Shown one piece after another: positions 54,681 to 63,990 of a stretch of 64,000 nucleotides of DNA. The notes beneath the pieces are model-generated. The model was given only the letters and a program-made list of their open reading frames with translations, did no database searches and was not told where the DNA came from. The translations under genes and the position numbers were made by a program. How positions within the stretch are numbered: position 1 is the stretch's first letter; every line of letters begins with the position of its first letter. This DNA is from Prochlorococcus sp. AG-388-A04 (GTDB lineage: Bacteria > Cyanobacteriota > Cyanobacteriia > PCC-6307 > Cyanobiaceae): the NCBI GenBank assembly GCA_003279935.1, contig QCGL01000008.1, forward strand, positions 1 to 64,000. Direction: 5' to 3'.

Positions 54681-55751
54681 CTATCTATTTAACCAAACCT
54701 TCATCCCTGAATCAGTGATTTCATTCCTTTCAAGATCTGAGAATAATAATCCATCATTGAATAATTTATATCTATGAATCAACTCTTTTACTATTTCTAC
54801 ACTTAAAAGAGGTTTTTTCCCTATTGCTGTTTCTGCTGCCAATACTATTCCTGCAGCACCCATTTCTATTGTCCCTACAATATCATTTAACTCTGCTCTA
54901 GTGGGTAAATCACCTGTAATTAAACTTTCAAAGATATTTGTAGCTACAAAACAAGGTTTATCATAAGAATTAGCAACTTTTATTATTCCTCTCTGTGCGA
55001 ATGGTATGTCTAAAATATTAATCTCTCTTGTTAAATCTCCTCTATCTATAAGCAAAGAATCTGTAACTTGGCAAATACTATGCAAATTATGAATACTTGA
55101 TTTACTTTCAATTTTGCTAATAACTTTTACATTTGGAGAGATTTCTTTTACTTTTAAAATTGCTTCTTTAGATTTACAAAAAGAGATAAAAACATTTGAA
55201 ATGCCTAATTCATTTATCATTTTTAAAGATTGAATATCCTTTGTTGTAAAGTCTGGCAATTGAATATCTTTATTTAATACATCGACGCCTTTATTATTAC
55301 CAACTATTCCTGAAGTCATACATTTACATACAAGGTAATCACCATTATTTTCTTCAACTTTTACAGTAACACCATTAAAGTCTAGTCTTATAAGCGAATC
55401 AACTTTTAATTGATTGATTATATTCAAAGGATATAAAGCTAATTTTGAAGAATTTGTGTCTTTAACTGTATTTGAAATTTTAAACAGTTCTCCCTTTTTA
55501 AATGAAATATAATTTCCTGATTTCAATAATGTTCTAATTTGAGCTCCCTCAGTATCTAGCCCTATTGTAATGTTATTAGCCCTTCCGATTTTTGAATATT
55601 TAATAAGATCATCCAATGAAGAATGAGACATATTTACTCTAAAAATATTAACCCCTGCATTTTTTAGACTAATAAAATGATCTTTCGAATTGCAACTTGG
55701 TCCTATTGTTGCAACTATTGTAATTTCTTTGTTTGTGCTTTTAATATCCAT
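54681..55751 (-). CDS. Pyruvate kinase lacking the C-terminal domain
   Basis: A 356-aa protein with the A and B domains of pyruvate kinase and no C-terminal regulatory domain (normal length about 470 aa). Catalytic positions match by order and spacing: R38, N40, S42 (NIFRVNMSHS), D66-T67 (LDTEGAQIR), K213 and E215 (KIES), D239 (RGDLTREI) and T271 (ATNIFESL); the K to D distance of 26 equals that in E. coli PykF. PTRAELND is conserved. The canonical DTKG is DTEG. It is alone on the minus strand between glycan genes and divergent from the LIC12162-like gene. Confidence 0.85.
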   Translation of the reverse strand: MDIKSTNKEITIVATIGPSCNSKDHFISLKNAGVNIFRVNMSHSSLDDLIKYSKIGRANNITIGLDTEGAQIRTLLKSGNYISFKKGELFKISNTVKDTNSSKLALYPLNIINQLKVDSLIRLDFNGVTVKVEENNGDYLVCKCMTSGIVGNNKGVDVLNKDIQLPDFTTKDIQSLKMINELGISNVFISFCKSKEAILKVKEISPNVKVISKIESKSSIHNLHSICQVTDSLLIDRGDLTREINILDIPFAQRGIIKVANSYDKPCFVATNIFESLITGDLPTRAELNDIVGTIEMGAAGIVLAAETAIGKKPLLSVEIVKELIHRYKLFNDGLLFSDLERNEITDSGMKVWLNR

Positions 55752-55787
55752 AAGTACTAAAACTTACTATACTAAGATCCATTATAT

Positions 55788-57590
55788 ATGTTTGTTATAT
55801 TCATGAAACGACGTTTAATAGTCTCTCCTTGGAATTATAAAGATAATAATCCAGAAGATATATTTTTAGGAAAATGGGCAATACCTTATTCAAAGTTTGA
55901 AAAAAATATTAATTATAAAGTTTTACAATACCATTGGGATGACAGAACTAAAGCATATTTTGACTCGATATTTTTAAGTAATTTAAGAAAATCAATTATC
56001 AAAGAAATTTCAATTGAGTTGAATAAAGTTCATAATATTAACATTTCAGAAAGATCATGGAATATAGTTATTGGTTTTTGGCTAATACGTTTTTTAAGTG
56101 TAAGTTATGATCGTTGGTGTATGTTAGAAACTGCCAAAAAGAATTTCAAGGAGTTAACTTCGACATACAATAAAGTAGATATAAGAAAATTAATTCCTTC
56201 AGAAACAAAAGAAGCTTCAAAACAATTTAGAGATGATTATTGGAATTATCATTTTATTAATAAACTAATAACTTACTTCCCCTCAATTGAAATTGTTTCG
56301 ATAGATCAAAAGATAGATTCATATAAAAAAATTAAAAATTCCAATTTTTTATTTTCATATATTTTATTTTATAAAACATTAATTATATCCAAACTTGAAA
56401 GCTTAATTTTAAGTGCCTCAACCAAATTATTAAATTATCTTAAATTTGAGAAAAATATTTTTTTAATAACTGAACCACATCTTTCATTTAAAAACTTAAT
56501 CAAAATTTGTTTTAAGTTAAAAGGATTAACTCATTACAATAAAAATTTTCTAGATATAAAAAATTACACCTATGATAATAAATTTAGGAATTGGAAATTA
56601 GAATCAAAAAATTCCAATTCTAAGTTTGAAAATGTAATAAGAGAAATAATACCTCTTTTTATGCCAAGTATTTTTTTAGAAGGGTTTAAAAGACATTATC
56701 TTGATCAAAGTATTTATAAGATGAGGAATATCCCAAGAATTATTTTTACATCTAATAAACATATATTTGATGATGCTTTTAAAATTTTAGCAATAAGGTT
56801 TATTGAAAAAGGGAGCAAACTTATAATTGGTAATCATGGAGGGGGATCCCCGCTATTGTTTAATGACACAAAAGATTATGAAGCAGAGATTTCAGACTAT
56901 TTTCTTGTTACTGGATCACATAATCAAATATCAAAAAATTCTTATAACGTAGGACAATTTTGGTCTCGAATAAAAAATAATATTTATGATAGAAATGGTC
57001 AACTTTTAATAATATCAGGCATTCACCCTAGATATGCCATAGAAATTCACTCATACGCATTATCTAGTCAAATTTTAAATTACTTTCAGGATCAATTTTC
57101 TTTTTATCAAAATTTGCCTAAAAATATAAGAAGAGAAACAAAAGTAAGATTATATTTTAATGACTATGGTTGGGAAGAAAAAAAAAGATGGAAAGATAAT
57201 TGTGGGGATATTCAATTTGCCAACATTACAGAAAAATTAGCTGATCAAATCAAAAAATGTAGATTAGCTATAAGCACTTATAATGCGACTACCTATATAG
57301 AACTTTTAGCAGCAAATATCCCTGTAATGATTTTTTGGGACGAAGATATTTGGCAATGTTGCGAATCCTCAAAAATTGATTTCGAATTGTTAGAAAGCGT
57401 AGGCATTTTTCATAAAAGTCCTCATTCTGCCTCAAAAATGGTAGAAAAAGTTTGGAATAAAATTGATTTATGGTGGGAAAATGAAAATCTACAAAAAGTT
57501 AGAAGAGAATTTTGTGAAAAATACGGTAACAGAGAATTGAATAGTAAAGCAAAAATAATTAATATTTTTGAAGAAGTCTTAAAACACTAA
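55788..57590 (+). CDS. LIC12162-type transferase
   Basis: A 600-aa protein that resembles the LIC12162 family of putative transferases found in surface-glycan clusters. Features are LIVSPWNYKDNNPEDIFLGK near the start, the HWDDRTK motif, SYDRWCMLETAKK, and a C-terminal GT-B-like portion with NHGGGSPLLFND and AISTYNATTYIELLAANIPVM. The ATG at 55788 is used; ATG 55803 is equally likely. It starts a plus-strand run of five genes. Confidence 0.68.
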   Translation: MFVIFMKRRLIVSPWNYKDNNPEDIFLGKWAIPYSKFEKNINYKVLQYHWDDRTKAYFDSIFLSNLRKSIIKEISIELNKVHNINISERSWNIVIGFWLIRFLSVSYDRWCMLETAKKNFKELTSTYNKVDIRKLIPSETKEASKQFRDDYWNYHFINKLITYFPSIEIVSIDQKIDSYKKIKNSNFLFSYILFYKTLIISKLESLILSASTKLLNYLKFEKNIFLITEPHLSFKNLIKICFKLKGLTHYNKNFLDIKNYTYDNKFRNWKLESKNSNSKFENVIREIIPLFMPSIFLEGFKRHYLDQSIYKMRNIPRIIFTSNKHIFDDAFKILAIRFIEKGSKLIIGNHGGGSPLLFNDTKDYEAEISDYFLVTGSHNQISKNSYNVGQFWSRIKNNIYDRNGQLLIISGIHPRYAIEIHSYALSSQILNYFQDQFSFYQNLPKNIRRETKVRLYFNDYGWEEKKRWKDNCGDIQFANITEKLADQIKKCRLAISTYNATTYIELLAANIPVMIFWDEDIWQCCESSKIDFELLESVGIFHKSPHSASKMVEKVWNKIDLWWENENLQKVRREFCEKYGNRELNSKAKIINIFEEVLKH

Positions 57591-57605
57591 TTTATAATAA
57601 ATTAA

Positions 57606-58520
57606 ATGTTAAATAACAAAGAAATTAAAATATCAGTTGTAATTCCAACTTTCAATAATGGTCAACTTTTAAAGAGATGTATTAATTCAGTATTATCGCA
57701 GACATACAAAAATTTTGAAATAATCATAATAGATAATTATTCAAAAGACGAAACTTCAGAAATTATCACACGATTTAAAGATAAAAGAATATCTCATATA
57801 AAAATATACAATAATGGAATAATAGCTAAATCTAGGAACTTAGGAATAAAAAAATCTACTGGTCAATGGATTGCCTTCTTAGATTCAGATGATATTTGGT
57901 ATCCAAATAGACTAAAAAAAATAAGTAAATACTTTAATGAAAGATATAGATATGATCTAATTTCAACAAATGAATATATGGTCTATGAAAATAGCAATGT
58001 AAAAAAAAGACTTTTCTATGAATTAAATTCAAAAAACAACTATAAGACATTACTTTTATATGGCAATAAATTATCTCCTTCGGCATCAGTTGTAAGGAAA
58101 GAATTTTTAATTAAAAATTCTATTTATTTTAAAGAAGATAAAAATTTTATTACAGTAGAGGATTATGATTTTTGGTTAATAATTGCTTTAAATAAAGCAA
58201 GATTTAAATTCTTAGATAGTTTCGAAGGTGAATATTTAGTTCATTCGAATAATTCATCGAGTAAAAAAAATTTACATAATAATAACCTTTTTAATCTTAT
58301 TGAATTTCATACGTTAAATGTTCAAACATTCGAAAAGAACAAAAATGAACTTTTAAAAAAATTAATAAACTTAAGAAAATCTATTATTAAACTGAAATCT
58401 AGACAATTGAAAGAATTTTTATACGTATTTATACAATCTCCAATATTCATATTCAGAATAATTTTAGTAAAGTCTTTGTTTAAATTTAAAAAGGAATTTA
58501 TTTATATTTTAAAAAAATAG
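57606..58520 (+). CDS. Family 2 glycosyltransferase
   Basis: A 304-aa GT-A transferase with the canonical N-terminus ISVVIPTFNNGQLLKRCINS, IIIDNYSKDETSEI, SRNLGIKKSTGQWIAFLDSD and the DxD-type metal site in LDSDDIWYPNR. Near the C-terminus a hydrophobic segment (FLYVFIQSPIFIFRIILVKS) may anchor it to the membrane. It probably adds a sugar to the lipid-linked repeat unit. The donor is not evident. Confidence 0.9.
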   Translation: MLNNKEIKISVVIPTFNNGQLLKRCINSVLSQTYKNFEIIIIDNYSKDETSEIITRFKDKRISHIKIYNNGIIAKSRNLGIKKSTGQWIAFLDSDDIWYPNRLKKISKYFNERYRYDLISTNEYMVYENSNVKKRLFYELNSKNNYKTLLLYGNKLSPSASVVRKEFLIKNSIYFKEDKNFITVEDYDFWLIIALNKARFKFLDSFEGEYLVHSNNSSSKKNLHNNNLFNLIEFHTLNVQTFEKNKNELLKKLINLRKSIIKLKSRQLKEFLYVFIQSPIFIFRIILVKSLFKFKKEFIYILKK

Positions 58521-58527
58521 TAAACTC

Positions 58528-59661
58528 ATGAAAAAAAATATTCTTAATAGACCCTTTCCCAACTTAATTTTTATTTTTAAAAATTTATCATCTAGAAAAG
58601 AAGTAGACCAAGATTTATTTTTTTTTCAAACTGGAAGAGAAGCATTTATTTATGGCCTTGAAAAAATGGGAATTAGAAAAGGTTCTAAAATACTTTTACC
58701 AGCATTTATATGTGATTCACTAGCTGCATTTATAATTTCCGAGGGATATAAAATACGATACGTCGATATAAATATGGATATGAGTATAGACTTGTATGAA
58801 ATTGAATCTATATTTCAGTTAGAAAATATAAGCGCTTTTTTATTTGTTTATTTCTTTGGAATTTCTTTTGATATAAAACCTTTTTTAAAATTATGTAATA
58901 AGTATAATGTCCCTTTAATAGAAGATTGCTCGCATAGTTTTCAAACTAAAATCTTAAATAATAATATTGGAACTTTTGGAGATTTTACAATATACAGTTT
59001 TAGGAAAATTTTACCTACTTCTGATGGAGGCGCCATAAGATTTAAAAAAGAAATAAATAAATCTTATAAGAATAAAATAAGTTTTTCTTTGAAAAATGAT
59101 TTAATATATTTAATTGCAAGATTAGTTGAAATTTTTATTAGAAATGTTCTAAATATAAACATATATTCAAAAAAAATTACGAACCTTAAAAACAAAATAA
59201 GAAATTTAATACCGGTTAATAAAATAGAAAGGCAAAAATTAATTAAAAGTAAAAATAAAATATCATTTCTTTTAAATATCTTTTTAACTAACAAAAACTA
59301 TCTATCAGAAAATATAAAAATAAGAAATGATAATTTTAACTTTTTGCTAAAAGAGGTAAAAGCTATGGGTTTAAAACCATTTATCACAAAAATTAAAAAA
59401 TCAACATGTCCTCAATTTTTTATTATTAAGGATGATCATGGTGGATTAGTTGATAGGTTAAACTCTGGAGGTATTGGAGCTATTCAATGGCCTGGCGATG
59501 AACTACCCAAAGAAATATATGAGCATCCAATATTGTATCCTAATAGTATAAAACTTAATAAAATGCTCGTTTACATTCCTATACATCAAAATCTCAACAA
59601 AGAATCTTTCAAGGAGATGCTAATTCTATTAAGTAAATGGAAATTAAAAATTGAGAGCTAA
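58528..59661 (+). CDS. DegT/DnrJ/EryC1-family aminotransferase-like protein
   Basis: A 377-aa fold-type I PLP enzyme related to sugar aminotransferases. The PLP lysine appears to be K160 in YSFRKILPTSDGG, the cofactor aspartate D133 in LIEDCSHSFQ, and LLPAFICDS holds the usual early strand. The middle (about residues 175-265) is unusually rich in lysine and isoleucine and departs from the family, so activity may differ. It lies 7 nt after the GT2 gene and 3 nt before the FemAB-like gene. Confidence 0.78.
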   Translation: MKKNILNRPFPNLIFIFKNLSSRKEVDQDLFFFQTGREAFIYGLEKMGIRKGSKILLPAFICDSLAAFIISEGYKIRYVDINMDMSIDLYEIESIFQLENISAFLFVYFFGISFDIKPFLKLCNKYNVPLIEDCSHSFQTKILNNNIGTFGDFTIYSFRKILPTSDGGAIRFKKEINKSYKNKISFSLKNDLIYLIARLVEIFIRNVLNINIYSKKITNLKNKIRNLIPVNKIERQKLIKSKNKISFLLNIFLTNKNYLSENIKIRNDNFNFLLKEVKAMGLKPFITKIKKSTCPQFFIIKDDHGGLVDRLNSGGIGAIQWPGDELPKEIYEHPILYPNSIKLNKMLVYIPIHQNLNKESFKEMLILLSKWKLKIES

Positions 59662-59664
59662 AAT

Positions 59665-60660
59665 TTGAAAAGAAAAAAAACTTTTTGGAAAATAGAGAAT
59701 AAAGAAAATCAAATTTCAGGTCGTATATCTAAAAATTACGACCAATCGATTTTTAATTGTTACTCTTGGGATTTACATTTAAGAAATCTAGGATGGAAAT
59801 CTTATCTATGGAAAAATACTCTTCATAATAATGAATTGAGCTATGTAAAAACTTATGTAAAGTTTTATCCTTTTAAAATTGGAGTAGTTTGGATACCTGG
59901 AGGAATAATAGGGGAAAAAGAAAATATACATTCATTAAAAAACTCTATATGCTCCGAATTAAACATTCAAAATTGTTACTTAAGAATTAGATGTAGTATT
60001 GAAGATGGAATAGACGAAGAAATTAATTTTTTAAAAAACAAATGGAACAAGCCACTAATAAATTTAAATTCTAATTTAACTATGCTTCTTAATATTGAAG
60101 ATAATTTAGATATTATATATTCTAGATTCAGTAGAAATTGGAAAAGATCAATAAAGAAATCAATCAACAACAAAATTACTTACAAAAAAATAAATAATCA
60201 TTACGAAATAGCAAAAATTTATCAACAAATGCGTAAATTTAAATCTCTTAAACATAACGAAGTATTTACCAAAGAGATAATTAAAAGTATTATCGATAGT
60301 TTTGGAGAAAATATCATTATTTATGGAGCATTTAATTCTTACAATAAGTTACTAGCAATAAGGGGGGCAATTATTAATCGTGAGAAAGCTTTAGATATAT
60401 TCGCTGCCAGTACTGAAGAAGGTAAAGCTCTATCTGTATCAAATTCATTATTTTTTAAACTAATTGAAGAATGTAAAACTAAAAATTGCATTCTTTATGA
60501 TTTAAACGGTATAGATCCTTATAAAAATGAAGGAGTTTTTTTATTTAAAAAAGGAACAGGAGCAAGAATAATTAATACAATTGGAGAATTTGAATCCTCA
60601 ACAAATCAATTTTTGACATTTTTTATTAACTTTTTTATTTTTATAAAAAGATATATATAA
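59665..60660 (+). CDS. FemAB-like aminoacyl/GNAT-fold transferase
   Basis: A 331-aa protein of the FemAB/BioF2-like double GNAT fold. The second-domain segment YDLNGIDPYKNEGVFLFKKG resembles the conserved part of peptidoglycan bridge-forming enzymes, preceded by FSRNWKRSIKKSINNKITYK. In polysaccharide islands members probably attach an acyl or aminoacyl group to a sugar amine. The TTG start at 59665 lies 3 nt after the aminotransferase stop, so the pair may make and acylate one amino sugar. Confidence 0.72.
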   Translation: MKRKKTFWKIENKENQISGRISKNYDQSIFNCYSWDLHLRNLGWKSYLWKNTLHNNELSYVKTYVKFYPFKIGVVWIPGGIIGEKENIHSLKNSICSELNIQNCYLRIRCSIEDGIDEEINFLKNKWNKPLINLNSNLTMLLNIEDNLDIIYSRFSRNWKRSIKKSINNKITYKKINNHYEIAKIYQQMRKFKSLKHNEVFTKEIIKSIIDSFGENIIIYGAFNSYNKLLAIRGAIINREKALDIFAASTEEGKALSVSNSLFFKLIEECKTKNCILYDLNGIDPYKNEGVFLFKKGTGARIINTIGEFESSTNQFLTFFINFFIFIKRYI

Positions 60661-60674
60661 AATTAAAATAGAAT

Positions 60675-61403
60675 TTATCTAAAATTTTTTACTATGTAGT
60701 ATCTAGTAGTAAATGAATTAAAAAATTGAAAATTTATAGTACGAAATTTTTTCAAGTATCTATCTATAACTCTATAATCAAATCCCAAATGAGGTCCATA
60801 ATGTGTTTGATCAGGATCACGAAATCCTGAGATATCTTTGTTTAAAAGTAAAGCTTTAAGATAACTTAATTCAGGTTTTTTAAGTGTATATTTATCTTTA
60901 TAAAAAATTCTTTTTATTGAGAATTTCAGAAGACCTATAAGTCCAGTCTCTATAGGGACACTTATTATGAGTATTCCATTTTTTGTTATTGAATTTATTA
61001 AATTATCAATCCCATTAAAAATACATCCAACATGTTCTAAAGTCTCAAAACATGTTACGAGATCAAATTTTTCATTACAAGTATTAGGAATATTTAAATC
61101 ACAAAATTTAAATTCATATTCTGGATATTCTTTACTTGCCAATTCCAGATTTAGACTATGATCAAAGCCAACTGTTTTAGGGGACTTTATCTGTTTAGAA
61201 ATTATATTAGTAATAAATCCATTGGAACAGCCATAATCAGAGTAAGATTTAAAAGATTTATCATTAAATTTTTTTAAAATACTAATATGTTTTTTTAATC
61301 TTAAAATGTGCGGAATATTTCTTAATTTAAAATCTTTATATGTTTTAGAGTGATCAATCTGACTATATTTATTAATTTTCTTTGATTTCAATTTATTTTT
61401 CAT
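60675..61403 (-). CDS. SAM-dependent methyltransferase
   Basis: A 242-aa methyltransferase with SYSDYGCSNGFITNIISK (SAM loop, about residues 58-75), KTVGFDHSLN, FDLVTCFETLEHVGCI and a C-terminal tail of hydrophobic strands. It is preceded by a lysine-rich N-terminus. It is convergent with the FemAB-like gene, with 14 nt between the ends. The acceptor is unknown. Confidence 0.8.
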   Translation of the reverse strand: MKNKLKSKKINKYSQIDHSKTYKDFKLRNIPHILRLKKHISILKKFNDKSFKSYSDYGCSNGFITNIISKQIKSPKTVGFDHSLNLELASKEYPEYEFKFCDLNIPNTCNEKFDLVTCFETLEHVGCIFNGIDNLINSITKNGILIISVPIETGLIGLLKFSIKRIFYKDKYTLKKPELSYLKALLLNKDISGFRDPDQTHYGPHLGFDYRVIDRYLKKFRTINFQFFNSFTTRYYIVKNFR

Positions 61404-62247
61404 ATTTCATTAAATATAGTACCAAAAAAGCTTTTTTAATTTTTTTTTTAAACTTTTTTAGAATTTTTACATAGGCAGGCCTTAGGATAAGGAAATATTA
61501 CAAATAATAAAAAAGTATTTAAATATAAATTTTACAAATTTATCTCGAAAGTTTTATTACTCTTTAATCTATCTTAAATTTCAAGATGAACCCCCAGCTT
61601 TGATATTCAGGTTTAATTTCAAAAACAAATAGTCTTTAGTTTAAATTAAAAAAAGTTTTAATTCAAAAGATCCTAATTTTGCTTATAGCTATATATTCTT
61701 TTAAATTTTAAAATTCATCTCCCGTGATATGGAAATTGGAAATATTTGAAATCTTACTTCAAGGGGAAATTGCATCTAAAAATCATACGGGAAGCTAGAG
61801 AACTGTATTAAACTAAAAATTTAAAAATTAAATTAAATTATCCTAACCACTGAATTTACGGCACAAAAAGAAAGGTTTTTTAGCAACATTGAAAACTTAA
61901 TAAAAGTATTTATTTTTCATAAAAAACTTCTAATTATTAGAGATCTATTATGGATTTACAGAATTAAGTTTCTCTTTTAATTTATTATTTAATAAAACTA
62001 ATCCTGCAAACTTTTAAAACATTCCAAATATTTTTTTTTGTTGATTAGGCCTTATGGTAATACTTAAATGAGATTTTATAAAAATTATTTATTTAATGAT
62101 ATTTCATATAAAAAGGCTTAATTTAAAGAAAAAGTTTTCTTAAAAGCATTTGACTTCCGATTATCTTTAATTTATATAAATGCAAATTAGAAAGGTGAAA
62201 TTAGTTGGAATTGATATAATCATGTTAAACCTGATCCAAACCAACTT
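61404..62247. other. Long AT-rich gap without a recognisable gene
   Basis: These 844 bases hold no open frame of useful length on either strand, and I see no tRNA, hairpin terminator or repeat. Plus-strand reading near 62060-62247 shows fragmentary peptide-like stretches in one frame, but stop codons are as frequent as expected by chance, so I do not call a pseudogene. The stretch probably holds degraded DNA plus the promoter of the next gene. Confidence 0.4.
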
Positions 62248-63087
62248 ATGAAAAAAACTTATTGCTATTGCTGCAAAGGTGATTTCATACGGAAATGGAT
62301 TAAGAAAGATAAATATGAATTTTACATTTGTGGTGATTGCGGATATGCAGGATTGAATGAAACTTTAGAAGAGAAAGAACTGAAACTTAATTATAATGAG
62401 ACATATTATGATGAAAGATATTCAAATCAAGCTGAACTTACAATTTTGAGAGAAAGTCAGTATGCCTTAGATGTTGAATACCTAAATAAAATATGTAATT
62501 TTAAAGAATTAATAAATGTATTAGATTTTGGCTCGGGTACAGGAAAGTTTTTGAATAGACTTCCTGGTGTTTTAAAATATGGAGTTGAAGTAAATTCATC
62601 AGCCATTGAAAATGGTATCTATAGGAAAAATAACTTGAAGGTTGTATCTAATATTTTAGATTTACCTAATGAACTTAATTTTAATTTAATTACCATGAGA
62701 GGAGTGATTGAACATCTGAGCGACCCTATATCTATATTAAATAATTTGTCTAGAAAACTTAAGGATGGAGGCTATTTTTATATATGTGCTACTCCAGATA
62801 ATGATAGTCCTTGTGCAATGATCTTTAGGGAGAAATGGAATCAGTTTAATCCACCAGTGCATATTCATTATTTTTCAAGAAGATCAATTGTTCACTTAGC
62901 TGCTCAGGCTGGTTTACAACTTATAAGTTATGAGTGTGGATATATCGATACACCATACGCAAATTTAAAAAATGATGGCAAAAAGTTTATAAGTGCTGCT
63001 AAGCAATATCCAAAACTTCCTCCTTATTGCTCTCCCGCATATCCTGGTACAATGATGTCATTAATTTTTAAAAAAAATATTTCCTAA
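62248..63087 (+). CDS. Zinc-ribbon SAM-dependent methyltransferase
   Basis: A 279-aa protein with an N-terminal zinc ribbon (YCYCCKGDF, then FYICGDCGYAG) followed by a class I methyltransferase with LDFGSGTGKFLNRLP (SAM loop), GVEVNSSAIENG and TMRGVIEHLSDPISILNN. The HIHYFSRRSIVHLAAQAGLQ segment is typical of sugar methyltransferases of the TylF/Methyltransf_23 kind. It would methylate an activated sugar. A decayed methyltransferase fragment follows on the other strand. Confidence 0.82.
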   Translation: MKKTYCYCCKGDFIRKWIKKDKYEFYICGDCGYAGLNETLEEKELKLNYNETYYDERYSNQAELTILRESQYALDVEYLNKICNFKELINVLDFGSGTGKFLNRLPGVLKYGVEVNSSAIENGIYRKNNLKVVSNILDLPNELNFNLITMRGVIEHLSDPISILNNLSRKLKDGGYFYICATPDNDSPCAMIFREKWNQFNPPVHIHYFSRRSIVHLAAQAGLQLISYECGYIDTPYANLKNDGKKFISAAKQYPKLPPYCSPAYPGTMMSLIFKKNIS

Positions 63088-63097
63088 ATATTGCTAA

Positions 63098-63250
63098 TTA
63101 CATTATTTCTATATTTGTTTCTTTTTGAATACAACTCATTGTGTTACCGAAACCACAATCAAATTCAACAGAAGTTTTTATTTGATTTTGCTTTATGAAA
63201 TGCGAAAGAAAGTACCAATTAATTTCGAAAAATTTTTTTATGAAATAAAG
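63098..63250 (-). pseudogene. Fragment of a decayed methyltransferase gene
   Basis: The minus strand reads about 50 codons without a stop: FIKKFFEINWYFLSH, then VEFDCGFGNTMSCIQKET and NIEI. The second part resembles methyltransferase motif I (VLELGCGFGNT...), followed by a stop. No start codon or further domain remains. The 348-nt gap between 63087 and 63436 therefore holds at least one gene remnant and no intact gene. Confidence 0.4.
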
Positions 63251-63392
63251 TCAGAATTTGAATTTCTGAACATTTGAAACAACCTCAATAAAACTTAAAC
63301 GTGAAATATCCGGAGAGGGTGAAGTTATAGTCAATATATTATGAATAGACATGCAATGATATGAATAAGTAATTAAGCAGAAAAGTTATATT

Positions 63393-63405
63393 ATCCCAAA
63401 CACAT
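63393..63405 (+). repeat. 13-bp direct repeat, left copy
   Basis: ATCCCAAACACAT here is repeated exactly at 63978-63990, 585 bases on, flanking the GtrA-like gene. A related ACAAACACAT occurs at 63948. Confidence 0.5.
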
Positions 63406-63435
63406 CTTAAAAACTCTCCTGAAAAAAATAATTTA

Positions 63436-63840
63436 CTAAACAGGTTTAATAAATATATATTTTTTTTGAAAATAATATGAAATCAATACAAGAAAAGGGA
63501 TCGTAAATATTGCAGCTAAATTTTTATGGATTCCATTTTCATACATAAATCTAATTGATACATAATTCAGAGTCCAATTAAATGATGCTAATAAAATATA
63601 CTTACTGAATTCTTTATAAGTTAGATTCTTCATCTTGAAAACTTTTTTACCATATAAGAAAAAACCTATTATTAAATTAGTGATTTGACTAGTTATAGTG
63701 GCTAAAAATATAGGTATTACTAAGAGTAATAAATGAAGAACTGAATTTGTTATTAAAAAATTTGTAATTCCGTAAAATAAAAATAATCTTTTTCTACCTT
63801 TTGGTAATAGTTTAAAGTATTTAAAATCTATTTTTAACAT
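63436..63840 (-). CDS. GtrA-like membrane protein
   Basis: A 134-aa four-helix membrane protein of the GtrA family, whose members are thought to flip polyprenyl-linked monosaccharides or help glycan synthesis. Helices lie at about residues 22-42, 47-65, 80-100 and 107-125. Family features include GITNFLITNSVLHLL, GFFLYGKKVFK, and the basic end SYYFQKKYIFIK. Its length is normal. No GtrB-type glycosyltransferase gene is visible in the window beside it. It is flanked by 13-bp direct repeats. Confidence 0.82.
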   Translation of the reverse strand: MLKIDFKYFKLLPKGRKRLFLFYGITNFLITNSVLHLLLLVIPIFLATITSQITNLIIGFFLYGKKVFKMKNLTYKEFSKYILLASFNWTLNYVSIRFMYENGIHKNLAAIFTIPFLVLISYYFQKKYIFIKPV

Positions 63841-63977
63841 TACTGAATAACTTAATTAGTGATAAAGACAAGTGAAAATTTGAATATGAATTAATATGAA
63901 CCACTCGTTAAATGTAAAACATAATTTAGTAAAAAAATATTATTTTTACAAACACATTATGGAGACATCCAAAAAAC

Positions 63978-63990
63978 ATCCCAAACACAT
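63978..63990 (+). repeat. 13-bp direct repeat, right copy
   Basis: Exact copy of the 13-bp repeat at 63393-63405, close to the window end, so any larger repeat cannot be followed further. Confidence 0.5.

Noticed and set aside
61404-62247. Possible decayed gene on the plus strand
   Set aside because: Some in-frame peptide-like stretches occur near 62060-62247, but the stop frequency is as expected by chance and no family is recognisable.
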